The notes beneath the pieces are model-generated. The model worked only from the letters and a program-made list of their open reading frames with translations, had not been told where the DNA came from and searched no databases. DNA of 64,000 nt. It comes from Micromussa lordhowensis. Lineage: Eukaryota > Cnidaria > Anthozoa > Scleractinia > Lobophylliidae. Location of the stretch: assembly GCA_964020085.1 (NCBI GenBank), contig OZ026600.1:30847880-30911879 (forward strand). The letters run 5' to 3'. Of the stretch, positions 55,480 through 64,000 are shown one piece after another. The position numbers and the translations under genes were made by a program. Within the stretch, counting starts at the first letter, position 1; each line of letters begins with the position of its first letter.

Positions 55480-55970
55480 TATTCATTAAACCGGATTAAA
55501 TCTTTTCTCCCAACCCTCCCCTGCTTAGTATGGTTCTTATCCTAGGCACTTCGTGGTGTAGGTTCATCAGGTTTTAGCGGGGTACTAGAAAGACGATTTT
55601 TTTGTCCGACCGCCAACATGGAGTTCATACAAATGGCGGCTAACGCGGCACGAAGATGGTTTTTGGTTCAACTCGTGGAGTTGTAAAATTGAAATTTGTC
55701 AAGCTAAGCAGCAGTAGCTGTAACAAATGGACATGGAAAGACAAGAAGACGTGCGGCAGCATAGCGTATCGCAGCAACGAAGAGACCTTTCGCGGAGTGC
55801 TATTATTGAAAATTATAAAGCTAAGAAACATTAGCTTCGGCAATATTGTCTTTGAAATCCTGAAAGCTGCGATGCTCGCTTCGAAATCTACGATGCTAAA
55901 AGGCAACGATGTCACGACCGAAAAAATACCTGGTAAAATGTTACCTAGAGGAGGAAACAATGCAAAGGCG
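55480..55970. other. Flank of the second inverted-array element
   Basis: A 119-codon open frame lies at 55656-56012 on the plus strand and another on the minus strand; neither has a recognisable domain and the plus frame runs into the repeat array. Probably the outer, non-array part of the left arm. Confidence 0.35.
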
Positions 55971-56635
55971 AATGGAATAATATTAAAGCGTGTTTCCAAT
56001 TCTCGCCGTTAACTTACGGCTAAAATTTGGAATAATATTAAAGCGTGTTTCCAATTCTCGCCGTTAACTAACGGCTAAAATTTGGAATAATATTAAAGCG
56101 TGTTTCCAATTCTCGCCGTTAACTAACGGCTAAAATTTGGAATAATAATAAAGTGTGGGTCCAATTCTTGCCGTTAACTAACGGCTAAATTTGGAATAAT
56201 ATTAAAGCGTGTTTCCAATTCTCGCCGTTAACTAGACGGCTAAAATTTGGAATAATATTAAAGCGTGTTTCCAATTCTCGCCGTAAATTAACGGCTAAAA
56301 TTTGGAATAATATTAAAGCGTGTTTCCAATTCTCGCCGTAAACTAACGGCTAAAATTTGGAATAATATTAAAGCGTGTTTCCAATTCTCGCCGTTAACTT
56401 ACGGCTAAAATTTGGAATAATATTAAAGCGTGTTTCCAATTCTCGCCGTTAACTAACGGCTAAAATTTGGAATAATATTAAAGCCTGGGTCCAATTCTCG
56501 CCGTTAACTAACGGCTTACAATTGGAATAATATATAAGGGTGTCGGGGATCTATTTTCACCGCTGTAATGGCGAAAAACCGGGGCAATATATGAGTGCGA
56601 GTCCAGGTTTCGCCGCTAACTAAAAGCTTAAAATC
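55971..56635 (+). repeat. Left array: about 10-12 tandem copies of a 55-bp unit
   Basis: The unit contains TTTGGAATAATATTAAAGCG and the palindromic GCCGTTAACTAACGGC. The last two copies (from about 56520) are diverged. Inverted relatives form the array at 63570-64000. Confidence 0.92.
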
Positions 56636-56639
56636 GAAC

Positions 56640-56895
56640 CTAGGGTTGCGACCACCTCTCGTAAATGACTACCTCTCCTCAGCTACCAGTTCTCCAAAAT
56701 AACAAGTTTCCAAATCAAATCACTATATTTGGAACCTCAATTAAGCGACCAGCTTCTCGTAAGCGACCGCGACCACTTTTATAATTATTAGTTAAAAAAT
56801 TTCTTTTGTTTTTACCTTCCTGTAAGCGACCACTTGACAGATAACAGAGCAAAAAAGGGGATTATAAGGCGTTGTAACATTATCGCACTCCTGAG
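56640..56895. other. Centre of the second inverted-array element, left part
   Basis: It contains the words 'gcgaccacc', 'taagcgacc' and 'gtaagcgaccac' several times. It is interrupted by the BEL element and continues at 63144. Confidence 0.4.
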
Positions 56896-57332
56896 TGTTT
56901 CGTTGATCAAATAGGCGTTGCCTCTTATTGACAGATTTATTTGATGAAAAGAATCGTGATTGACATACATTATACATTGATTAAAAGCGTTAGGTTATTA
57001 TGTTTAAAACCAGTTGTTCAGTGGAATCGAAGCGAGAAAGAAATTATTTAGTCTGTCTGTAAAACCCGCTTACCTGGAGAATCTGTCTGTTAAACCGCTC
57101 ACCTGGACTCTGCTAACCCGTAAAGTGCGACTGTTGTAACTACCCGCCACAGAAGTAAGTTTGAACTGAAGTTCTGAATTTAGCCACGAGATAAGCCGAA
57201 TTTATTTGCGTCTGTTCTGATTGTGAATTATGAATGTATTTCTTTTAGATCGAATAATTATTAAACCTTGGCTTGATATTATGCGGTTTGTGGTGGTCTT
57301 TTGAGCTAACCAGTCCAAATCCATGTGCAACA
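56896..57332 (+). repeat. 5' LTR of the BEL/Pao element
   Basis: 437 bp, same as 62707-63143 on visual comparison; TG start and CA end. Confidence 0.95.
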
Positions 57333-57377
57333 TTTCATTCGATTTCTGGGTTGTAACGAAAAATTACGCAAGAGCAC

Positions 57378-57518
57378 ATGGCGGAGGAAGCCCTGAAAGC
57401 TGCAAAAACGGATCGGAGAACTGCCAAAGGAGCGCTCACACGATGTGGAAAATCCTTAGCAAAGTTATTAGAAGCAAAAAGACCGGAGCAAGAGGTAAGA
57501 GATGGAGTTAGCCTTTGA
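57378..57518 (+). CDS. Short upstream frame overlapping the BEL gag start
   Basis: 46 codons from the first ATG after the 5' LTR (MAEEALKAAK), basic and helical, like the first residues of BEL Gag proteins. It overlaps the main frame by 17 nt in a different phase (main frame is +1). Either a one-base indel has cut off the Gag N terminus or the two frames are joined by frameshifting. Confidence 0.5.
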   Translation: MAEEALKAAKTDRRTAKGALTRCGKSLAKLLEAKRPEQEVRDGVSL

Positions 57519-60500
57519 CACTCTCGTGGAGAAGCACGAATATTATTCCCGATTACTCGAAGACGACAGTGAGTTCGAAGTACAAGAGGGATGGATGGCG
57601 GAATGCCAAGAAGACTTTATGTCAATGGAAATGGGTGCAAAAATGTATTTGGATTCTTTCTTGAGCAAGGGAAAGACCCCGTTAAAAACTTATGATGCAT
57701 CTGCAGTGAAAAATAATGGTGTTACTGGACCGGGAAGTAGTGGAATTCCAAGTATGGAATTAGATGACGACGCCCCTAGTGTAAGTTCTGGCGGTAATAA
57801 TCATCCAATTAACACAGAACAAAGCACAAGTTCCGGTAATGATAATAACGTGCCAAGCCATGAAAGTGGACCCTTTGTTGCTAACCACGAGGAAAATGAC
57901 AACATCCAAACTAACTCCAGTGCTTCAAGCGGCGCTTGTGGTTTTAAGATGGAAAAGCCTAAGATGCCCAAATTTGCAGGAGACGTAAGAGATTACGCTA
58001 TTTTTCGCGCTGATTTTAAGCATGCGGTAGAATCCAAATACAGCAAAAGGGATGCAATAACTTATCTTCGTACTTGTCTGCAAGATAAACCGCTAGAGTT
58101 AATTAAAGGGATAGGTCAAGATTACGACGCAGCGTGGGATTATTTAGATTCTATTTACGGAGATCCAAGGTTCGTGTCCGACACGATCACACAAGACATA
58201 GTAAAGTTTAGACCTCTGCAACCGGGCGAAGACGCACGTTTTTGTGACTTAGTTCATTTAGTTAAACGAAGTTTTAACACTCTCAAGGAAGTCGGAAGTC
58301 AAAATGATATGGACAATAGTCACATGTTGTCTATCATCGAGCAAAAAATGTGCCCAGATGATCGAAAGGTTTGGTCACGAGACTTGGAGCGTCAGGGGGA
58401 AAAAGCAACTTTCGAGGGACTGATGAAGTGGATGAATGTAGAGATGAAATCACGTATGCGTGCTACTGCCCCGTTGAGATCTAGCAAGTCAGTCTGTGCG
58501 TTTCAAGTCGACCCACCCAACCAGAAAAGGCACAAATGCTGGTACTGTAAAAACTCGTCTCATTGGCCAGATACCTGCCCTAAATTCGCTGCACTCGGTA
58601 TCGACCAGCGTATCCGGATCGCCAAAGAAAACCATGTCTGCTTTAGTTGCGTGAAACCAGCAGGAAGAGAGCATCGAGTTAGTAACTGCAGGAGACGTCA
58701 AAAGTGTACGAAATCTGACAATGGAAGGGAATGCATGCAATTTCATCATCCATTGTTTCACAAGAGCACTGCATTAAACGTTGGCGTTGCGTCCCTCTCC
58801 GAGCCGCATGAAACTCTTTTGCCGGTGATAACATGCAAGATCTACGGACAGAATGGATTCCAAAAGCAAAGCAACACTCTTCTTGACTCGGGAGCGCAGG
58901 TCAGCCTAATCCGCGAAGAAACAGCAGCTGCACTGAGGCTCAAAGGAAACGACACCGCCGTAACAATTACGAAAGTGGGAGGAGAAGAGGAGACGATCAA
59001 GACTAAAGTTTACAGGGTTCCTGTGTCATCACCAGACAACACCGAAATGTTCTCAATCAAGGCGATTGGAATCTCGTGCATTAGTGAAGAAGTGTCGGCA
59101 GTCCAGCTTAAACCAATCGCCAAGCTTCTCGGCCTGGAGAACGAAAGGATACGCAGAGGCAAAGGTCCTGTTGATTTACTGATAGGGATCGACCACGCCC
59201 AGATGCATACTGGACAGACCAGGCAGACTGGACAGTTAGTTGCAAGAAAAACGCCGCTAGGATGGGTGGTTTTCGGTGGACCGTCAGGAGAAACTCAAGT
59301 AAATGGCCGCGTCTGCCATGTAAGACTTGCTGCACCAGTAGAAATGTCAGATTTTTGGAAGACTGAGGCAATGGGAGTGGAAGTTAAACCGTGTGTTTGT
59401 GAGGCTGACAAGCTAACGCAAGTGGAAAGAGAGGAAGCGGAAATCATTTCTAAGTCGTGTGAAAAGGTAGGCAAGCAGTGGATGGTACCGTACCCCTGGA
59501 AGAAAGACCCTATGCTGTTACCAAATAATAGGCCATTAGCAATGAAACGGTTAGAAAGTACGGAAAGGCGCCTTAAGAAAGACCCTGAAACAGGAGTGGC
59601 CTATGACAAACAAATGGAAGAAATGAAGGAGTTGCAGTTCTCTAGGAAGCTGTCTAAAGAAGAAATGGATACCTACAAAGGACCAGTGCATTACATTCCA
59701 CACCATGCCGTGATTAGACCCGAGAAGAAGAGCACACCGGTACGAATCGTCTTCAATTCGTCCTCAGTCTATCAAGGTCACGTGTTGAATGATTATTGGC
59801 TTAAGGGGCCCGACTTGTTGAACAGTCTGTTTGGAGTCGTCCTAAGGTTTAGAGAAAGAGAAGTAGCAGTGATGGGCGACATTTCTAAGATGTATCATCG
59901 CGTACTCATCCCAGAAGAAGATCAACATGTTCATCGGTTCCTCTGGAGAAATTTGGAAACAGAGAGAGAATCCGATGTGTACGTCAAAACAGTCCTGACG
60001 TTTGGTGACAAGCCAGCGCCTGCCATGGCTCAGATTGCATTAAGAAAAACAGCTGAAGAAAACAAGAAGGATTACCCGGAAGCAGCCGATGTTCTCACAA
60101 AGAATTCATACATGGATGATATTTGTGGCTCCGTAGACACTGTAGCGCAGGCTCAGACGTTGACAGAAGATTTAGACAAAGTGCTCGAGAGTGGAGGGTT
60201 TGGCGTGAAGGGCTGGACATCAAACAAAATCTTAACCAAGACAGAAGATCAGGAAAAGGGGTTCAAGTTGTTCCAGGAAGACGCTGAAGAAAAGGTGCTT
60301 GGCGTGATTTGGAATTACATCACAGATGAGTTCAGCTTCAAAGTTAAAGTGGATTTACTGCGCCTGACGGATGATTCAATAGATCATGGAGTAAAGATGA
60401 CCAAGAGAACACTTCTCAGCCAAGTTGCCCGCTTCTACGACCCCATCGGATTCGCTGCTGCATTCGTCATCAGAGCCAAAATAGGTTTGCAAGAGCTGTG

Positions 60501-62649
60501 GCAGACTGGTCTTCACTGGGACGATAAACTTCCATGCGATGTCCAAGAAAAGTGGATCCAGTTCTTCAAGGAAATGAAGGAGCTCAAAAAGATTGGTTTC
60601 AAGAGATGCCTGGTTCCACCCGAAACTCCAGAAGCACCGGTACTGTGTGTCTTTTCAGACGCCTCTCAAGACGCATTTGGCGCCTGCGCATACATCCGTC
60701 AAAGAACGAAACAAAGCATCTACGAAGTAAACTTTGTTGCAGCTAAATCTAGAGTGGCACCCCTAAAGCAACTCACAATTCCACGCCTGGAATTACAAGC
60801 AGCGGTCCTCGCCTCCCGCCTCGCGAAAACAATAGTGAAAGAGTGTACGATTCAATTTGCCGATGTTAAATTCTTCACTGACAGCAGTATCACACTGGCC
60901 TGGATCCAAAGTCCTTCCCGCAGTTTCAAGCCGTTTGTCTCAGCAAGGGTTGGGGAGATCCAGAACAACTCGGACCCAAGTCAATGGAAGCACATTCCCG
61001 GTGACGAAAACGTAGCTGACGATGTATCGCGAGGATTGCATGTACAGCAGTTGACAGGGAGGTGGATGAATGGCCCAGAATTTCTCAAACTCCCAGAAGA
61101 ACAATGGCCAGTTCAAACAGCTAGACTGCACCGAGAAGAAGACATGGAGCGTCGCCAAGTTAATGCTGTCAGTTCAGTCTTGTATGCAGATGTAGGAAAG
61201 GTAATCGATGTGAAGAAATTCTCTAGTTGGCGAAGACTGATACGAGTTACCGCGTGGATAAAGCGATTAGCAGAGAAGATACGCCTCAGGAGAAACACAC
61301 TCAGCGGACGAGAAGGACCTCTCATGCCTGAAGAGTTAAAGAAGGCTGAGATGTCATGGATCAGAAGTGCCCAAAGGGATTTAAAGAGTCGAATGAAGAA
61401 TGGAGAATTCAAGACACTGAGCCCGTTTGTAGACGACAAGGGAATAATCAGGGTTGGAGGAAGGATTGACAAAGCAATCTTGTCCTACGAAGAAAAACAC
61501 CCAGTGCTACTTCCCAATGAGCACAGAATATCATTACTAATTACAAGTCACATGCATAATCATGGACACCCTGGAGTAGCAACCACGACTGCAAAAATAA
61601 GGCGAAAATACTGGATCCTAAAGGCAAGCAAACTCAGTAAGGCTGTGAAGTTCAAGTGTGTTACTTGTCGAGAAATGGCTCACAAGGCGGAAACGCAGTT
61701 AATGGCCGATCTTCCCGTTCTTCGCCTGGCACCACAGACCCCACCTTTCTACTACACTGCCTGCGACTATTTTGGACCATTCAGTGTCAAAATAGGGCGA
61801 AATAAGAAAGCGCAGCATTACGGCGTCATCTTCACCTGCCTCAACACCAGAGCAGTTCACCTAGAAATGGCAGTGGACTTGACCACAATGGAATTCATCC
61901 AGGTGCTTAGGAGATTCTTCTCTATCCGTGGATACCCAGCAGTGCTGTTGAGCGACAACGGTTCGCAGATGGTTGGCGCAGCTAGAGAACTGCGGGAAAT
62001 GGTCCAAAGTCTAGATTCTCACCAGCTCTGTGATTACTGTGCTGAAAGAGGCATTCGTTGGATATTCACCACTCCAGCTGCCCCCCACCAGAATGGATGT
62101 GCTGAGGCACTGGTTAAGAGTTGCAAGAGAGCTTTAAAGAAAGCAATTGGCGAACAGGTGCTGACTCCATTCGAACTGTACACTTGCCTGCTAGAAGTCG
62201 GAAATCTGGTAAACCAACGCCCTATCGGCCGTGTTCCAAACGATCCTGACGACGGCAAATATTTATGCCCTAACGACATGCTCCTGGGACGCGCCACATC
62301 GGAAGTTCCTCAAGGCCCGTTTAATGACACGAAAAACCCTCGTCGCCGAGTAGAATTTGTGCAGAAAATTGTGGATTCTTTCTGGCACCGTTGGAGCCGA
62401 GACGTACTCCCAGCACTAGTAACCAGGAAGGCATGGCATACAGAAAGGCGAAACGTAGAAGTCGATGACCTCGTAGTCATGGCTGACAACAATGCCATCC
62501 GCGGTAAATGGACTATCGGCAGAGTGATCGAGGTGCATCCCGGGACAGATGGCCGGGTCCGCAATGTGAAAGTGAAAACACCAGCCGGAGAGTACAGCCG
62601 CCCCGTCACGAAGATTGCTGTTATATACCCTGCTGAGGGACACGACTGA
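57502..62649 (+). CDS. BEL/Pao gag-pol polyprotein
   Basis: 1715 codons, single frame. In order: Gag domain (about 150-330, KMPKFAGDVRDY), zinc knuckles (about 342-420, CWYCKNSSHWPDTC and further Cys/His), aspartic protease (LLDSGAQ, about 459), reverse transcriptase (about 700-960, with YMDD at about 870), the Pao-type region and RNase H-like domain (FSDASQDAFGA, about 1051), HHCC integrase zinc domain (about 1350-1395) and DDE integrase core (acids near 1418, 1482 and 1534). The frame ends just before the polypurine tract. All catalytic motifs I looked for are present. Start ATG 57502 is the first in this phase, but Gag may begin upstream at 57378. Confidence 0.93.
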   Translation: MELAFDTLVEKHEYYSRLLEDDSEFEVQEGWMAECQEDFMSMEMGAKMYLDSFLSKGKTPLKTYDASAVKNNGVTGPGSSGIPSMELDDDAPSVSSGGNNHPINTEQSTSSGNDNNVPSHESGPFVANHEENDNIQTNSSASSGACGFKMEKPKMPKFAGDVRDYAIFRADFKHAVESKYSKRDAITYLRTCLQDKPLELIKGIGQDYDAAWDYLDSIYGDPRFVSDTITQDIVKFRPLQPGEDARFCDLVHLVKRSFNTLKEVGSQNDMDNSHMLSIIEQKMCPDDRKVWSRDLERQGEKATFEGLMKWMNVEMKSRMRATAPLRSSKSVCAFQVDPPNQKRHKCWYCKNSSHWPDTCPKFAALGIDQRIRIAKENHVCFSCVKPAGREHRVSNCRRRQKCTKSDNGRECMQFHHPLFHKSTALNVGVASLSEPHETLLPVITCKIYGQNGFQKQSNTLLDSGAQVSLIREETAAALRLKGNDTAVTITKVGGEEETIKTKVYRVPVSSPDNTEMFSIKAIGISCISEEVSAVQLKPIAKLLGLENERIRRGKGPVDLLIGIDHAQMHTGQTRQTGQLVARKTPLGWVVFGGPSGETQVNGRVCHVRLAAPVEMSDFWKTEAMGVEVKPCVCEADKLTQVEREEAEIISKSCEKVGKQWMVPYPWKKDPMLLPNNRPLAMKRLESTERRLKKDPETGVAYDKQMEEMKELQFSRKLSKEEMDTYKGPVHYIPHHAVIRPEKKSTPVRIVFNSSSVYQGHVLNDYWLKGPDLLNSLFGVVLRFREREVAVMGDISKMYHRVLIPEEDQHVHRFLWRNLETERESDVYVKTVLTFGDKPAPAMAQIALRKTAEENKKDYPEAADVLTKNSYMDDICGSVDTVAQAQTLTEDLDKVLESGGFGVKGWTSNKILTKTEDQEKGFKLFQEDAEEKVLGVIWNYITDEFSFKVKVDLLRLTDDSIDHGVKMTKRTLLSQVARFYDPIGFAAAFVIRAKIGLQELWQTGLHWDDKLPCDVQEKWIQFFKEMKELKKIGFKRCLVPPETPEAPVLCVFSDASQDAFGACAYIRQRTKQSIYEVNFVAAKSRVAPLKQLTIPRLELQAAVLASRLAKTIVKECTIQFADVKFFTDSSITLAWIQSPSRSFKPFVSARVGEIQNNSDPSQWKHIPGDENVADDVSRGLHVQQLTGRWMNGPEFLKLPEEQWPVQTARLHREEDMERRQVNAVSSVLYADVGKVIDVKKFSSWRRLIRVTAWIKRLAEKIRLRRNTLSGREGPLMPEELKKAEMSWIRSAQRDLKSRMKNGEFKTLSPFVDDKGIIRVGGRIDKAILSYEEKHPVLLPNEHRISLLITSHMHNHGHPGVATTTAKIRRKYWILKASKLSKAVKFKCVTCREMAHKAETQLMADLPVLRLAPQTPPFYYTACDYFGPFSVKIGRNKKAQHYGVIFTCLNTRAVHLEMAVDLTTMEFIQVLRRFFSIRGYPAVLLSDNGSQMVGAARELREMVQSLDSHQLCDYCAERGIRWIFTTPAAPHQNGCAEALVKSCKRALKKAIGEQVLTPFELYTCLLEVGNLVNQRPIGRVPNDPDDGKYLCPNDMLLGRATSEVPQGPFNDTKNPRRRVEFVQKIVDSFWHRWSRDVLPALVTRKAWHTERRNVEVDDLVVMADNNAIRGKWTIGRVIEVHPGTDGRVRNVKVKTPAGEYSRPVTKIAVIYPAEGHD

Positions 62650-62706
62650 AGAAAAATAGGCTGATTGCAAGTGGGATAAGGACTACGCCCTTATCGGGGC
62701 GGAGAA

Positions 62707-63143
62707 TGTTTCGTTGATCAAATAGGCGTTGCCTCTTATTGACAGATTTATTTGATGAAAAGAATCGTGATTGACATACATTATACATTGATTAAAAGCG
62801 TTAGGTTATTATGTTTAAAACCAGTTGTTCAGTGGAATCGAAGCGAGAAAGAAATTATTTAGTCTGTCTGTAAAACCCGCTTACCTGGAGAATCTGTCTG
62901 TTAAACCGCTCACCTGGACTCTGCTAACCCGTAAAGTGCGACTGTTGTAACTACCCGCCACAGAAGTAAGTTTGAACTGAAGTTCTGAATTTAGCCACGA
63001 GATAAGCCGAATTTATTTGCGTCTGTTCTGATTGTGAATTATGAATGTATTTCTTTTAGATCGAATAATTATTAAACCTTGGCTTGATATTATGCGGTTT
63101 GTGGTGGTCTTTTGAGCTAACCAGTCCAAATCCATGTGCAACA
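62707..63143 (+). repeat. 3' LTR of the BEL/Pao element
   Basis: 437 bp, preceded by a polypurine tract at 62696-62706 and followed by the CTGAG duplication. Confidence 0.95.
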
Positions 63144-63148
63144 CTGAG

Positions 63149-63569
63149 TAGTAAAGGGGCGGAAATTTCTCAGTGGGTAGTTCACATTTTTCTCGAAATT
63201 TACCGTTCACAGACCGTTCACAGGAATAAAATATTTAAAACATGGGTTAAGTTTCTTCAGTTACCGACTGCTAACATGAGGCAAAATCCGACCCAATATG
63301 GTCTAGGCTCTTGTAAGCGACCACCTAAGCTTTACATTGTGGGTGGTCGCTTACAGGAGGTTCAACTGAAGTACTTCAATTATTGTCTTAAATTAGTTTT
63401 GTTTAGTCAATTAGCAATGGATATTTGGTCCAAGTGGCTGTAATAACGGGGGAAATTATAAAAAAAATGTTATAAAGAAGGTTGGGAATTCAGAATGTGA
63501 CCATTGGCTGTATTTATGGCCGGTGGCCCCATCAGCGGTGTTTTCTTATAAGAAAATATAAGGAGTTCT
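63149..63569. other. Centre of the second inverted-array element, right part
   Basis: It contains a hairpin of 'gtaagcgaccacc' and 'ggtggtcgcttac' (about 63314-63354), repeating the motif from 56640-56860 on the other side of the BEL insertion. No gene. Confidence 0.45.
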
Positions 63570-64000
63570 CGCCGGGAAATTTCTTCGTTGATTAAAGGCG
63601 AAATTTACACCCAAGAGATATATTGCTTAATATTGTTCCGGTATTTAGCCGTTAATTAACGGCGAAATTTATACCTTGCTTAATATTGTTCCGGTATTTA
63701 GCCGTTAATTAACGGCGAAATTTATACCTTGCTTAATATTGTTCCGGTATTTAGCCGTTAATTAACGGCGAAATATATACCCTTGCTTAATATTGTTCCG
63801 GTATTTAGCCGTTAATTAACGGCGAAATTTATACCCTTGCTTAATATTGTTCCGGTATTTGGCCGTTAATTAACGGCGAAGTTTATACCCTTGCTTAATA
63901 TTGTTACTGTATTTAGCCGTTAATTAACGGCGAAGTTTATACTCTTGCTTAATATTGTTCTGGTATTTAGCCGTTAATTAACGGCGAAATTTATACCCTT
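63570..64000 (-). repeat. Right array: 54-bp tandem units, inverted relative to the left array, cut by the window end
   Basis: The unit contains GCCGTTAATTAACGGC and 'cttaatattgttccggtat'. Its complement aligns along its length with the 55-bp unit at 55971-56635 (shared GGAA-AATATTAA-GC and CGCCGTTAA-TAACGGC). About 7 copies are visible. Confidence 0.9.

Larger units (their letters stand above)
56896..63143 (+). mobile_element. BEL/Pao LTR retrotransposon, apparently intact and young
   Basis: 437-bp LTRs lie at 56896-57332 and 62707-63143. They start TGTTTCG, end GCAACA and show no difference by eye. A 5-bp target duplication CTGAG lies at 56891-56895 and 63144-63148. One long gag-pol frame (57502-62649) fills the interior. 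A purine-rich tract (ggggcggagaa, 62696-62706) precedes the 3' LTR. Identical LTRs mean a recent insertion. It sits inside the element with the 55-bp repeat arrays. Confidence 0.96.

Noticed and set aside
55656..56012. 119-codon protein gene on the plus strand
   Set aside because: No domain, no splice logic, and the frame runs into the 55-bp tandem array.
58489..62670. Minus-strand ORFs inside the BEL element
   Set aside because: Antisense shadows of the gag-pol frame.

Overview
The window is animal nuclear DNA, most likely from an anthozoan cnidarian such as a stony coral. It is AT-rich and intron-rich with GT-AG introns. It carries animal-type genes, a eukaryotic tRNA gene, tRNA-derived SINEs, hairpin MITEs, Gypsy, BEL/Pao and Penelope retroelements, and a cnidarian-style family of secreted fibrinogen-like proteins. 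The coral assignment is inferred from repeat style and gene content, not proven.

Layout. Bases 1-2165 hold the 5' half of a minus-strand mARC (MOSC-domain molybdenum reductase) gene, copy A, which runs off the left edge. A second, complete copy B (seven exons, 321 aa) runs from 31142 down to 7275. Its first intron (13234-30927, 17.7 kb) is a stack of nested transposons. A short-LTR Gypsy relic (14325-30680) was hit by a 10.4 kb DNA transposon (14794-25228) with a 974-aa transposase-like ORF. That transposon was in turn hit by a 6.2 kb foldback element (18089-24305) whose two arms consist of over 200 inverted 20-bp repeats. The same Gypsy relic also holds a small retroposon and a Penelope-like element, each with a clear target-site duplication. 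Eighty-one bases from the start of mARC B, head to head, begins ADAT3 (31224-35545, plus, eight exons, 395 aa), the non-catalytic subunit of the tRNA A34 deaminase. A tRNA-Glu(UUC) gene sits in its fourth intron.

36179-39876 encodes a Ser/Thr/Asn-rich single-pass membrane mucin. Two related secreted proteins with a fibrinogen-like N-terminal motif lie at 43348-44770 and 53465-55119. Between them are MITEs, a decayed LINE tail and a well-formed hammerhead ribozyme (45651-45695).

The right end (about 55.9-64 kb) is a second element type with inverted arrays of 54-55-bp repeats. A young, apparently intact BEL/Pao retrotransposon (56896-63143; LTRs look identical by eye, 5-bp TSD) has inserted between the arrays. 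The most unusual items are the giant-armed foldback element and its nesting, the unclassified transposase, the hammerhead ribozyme and the ADAT3/mARC bidirectional locus. All gene models come from reading splice sites and frames by eye; none was tested by database search.
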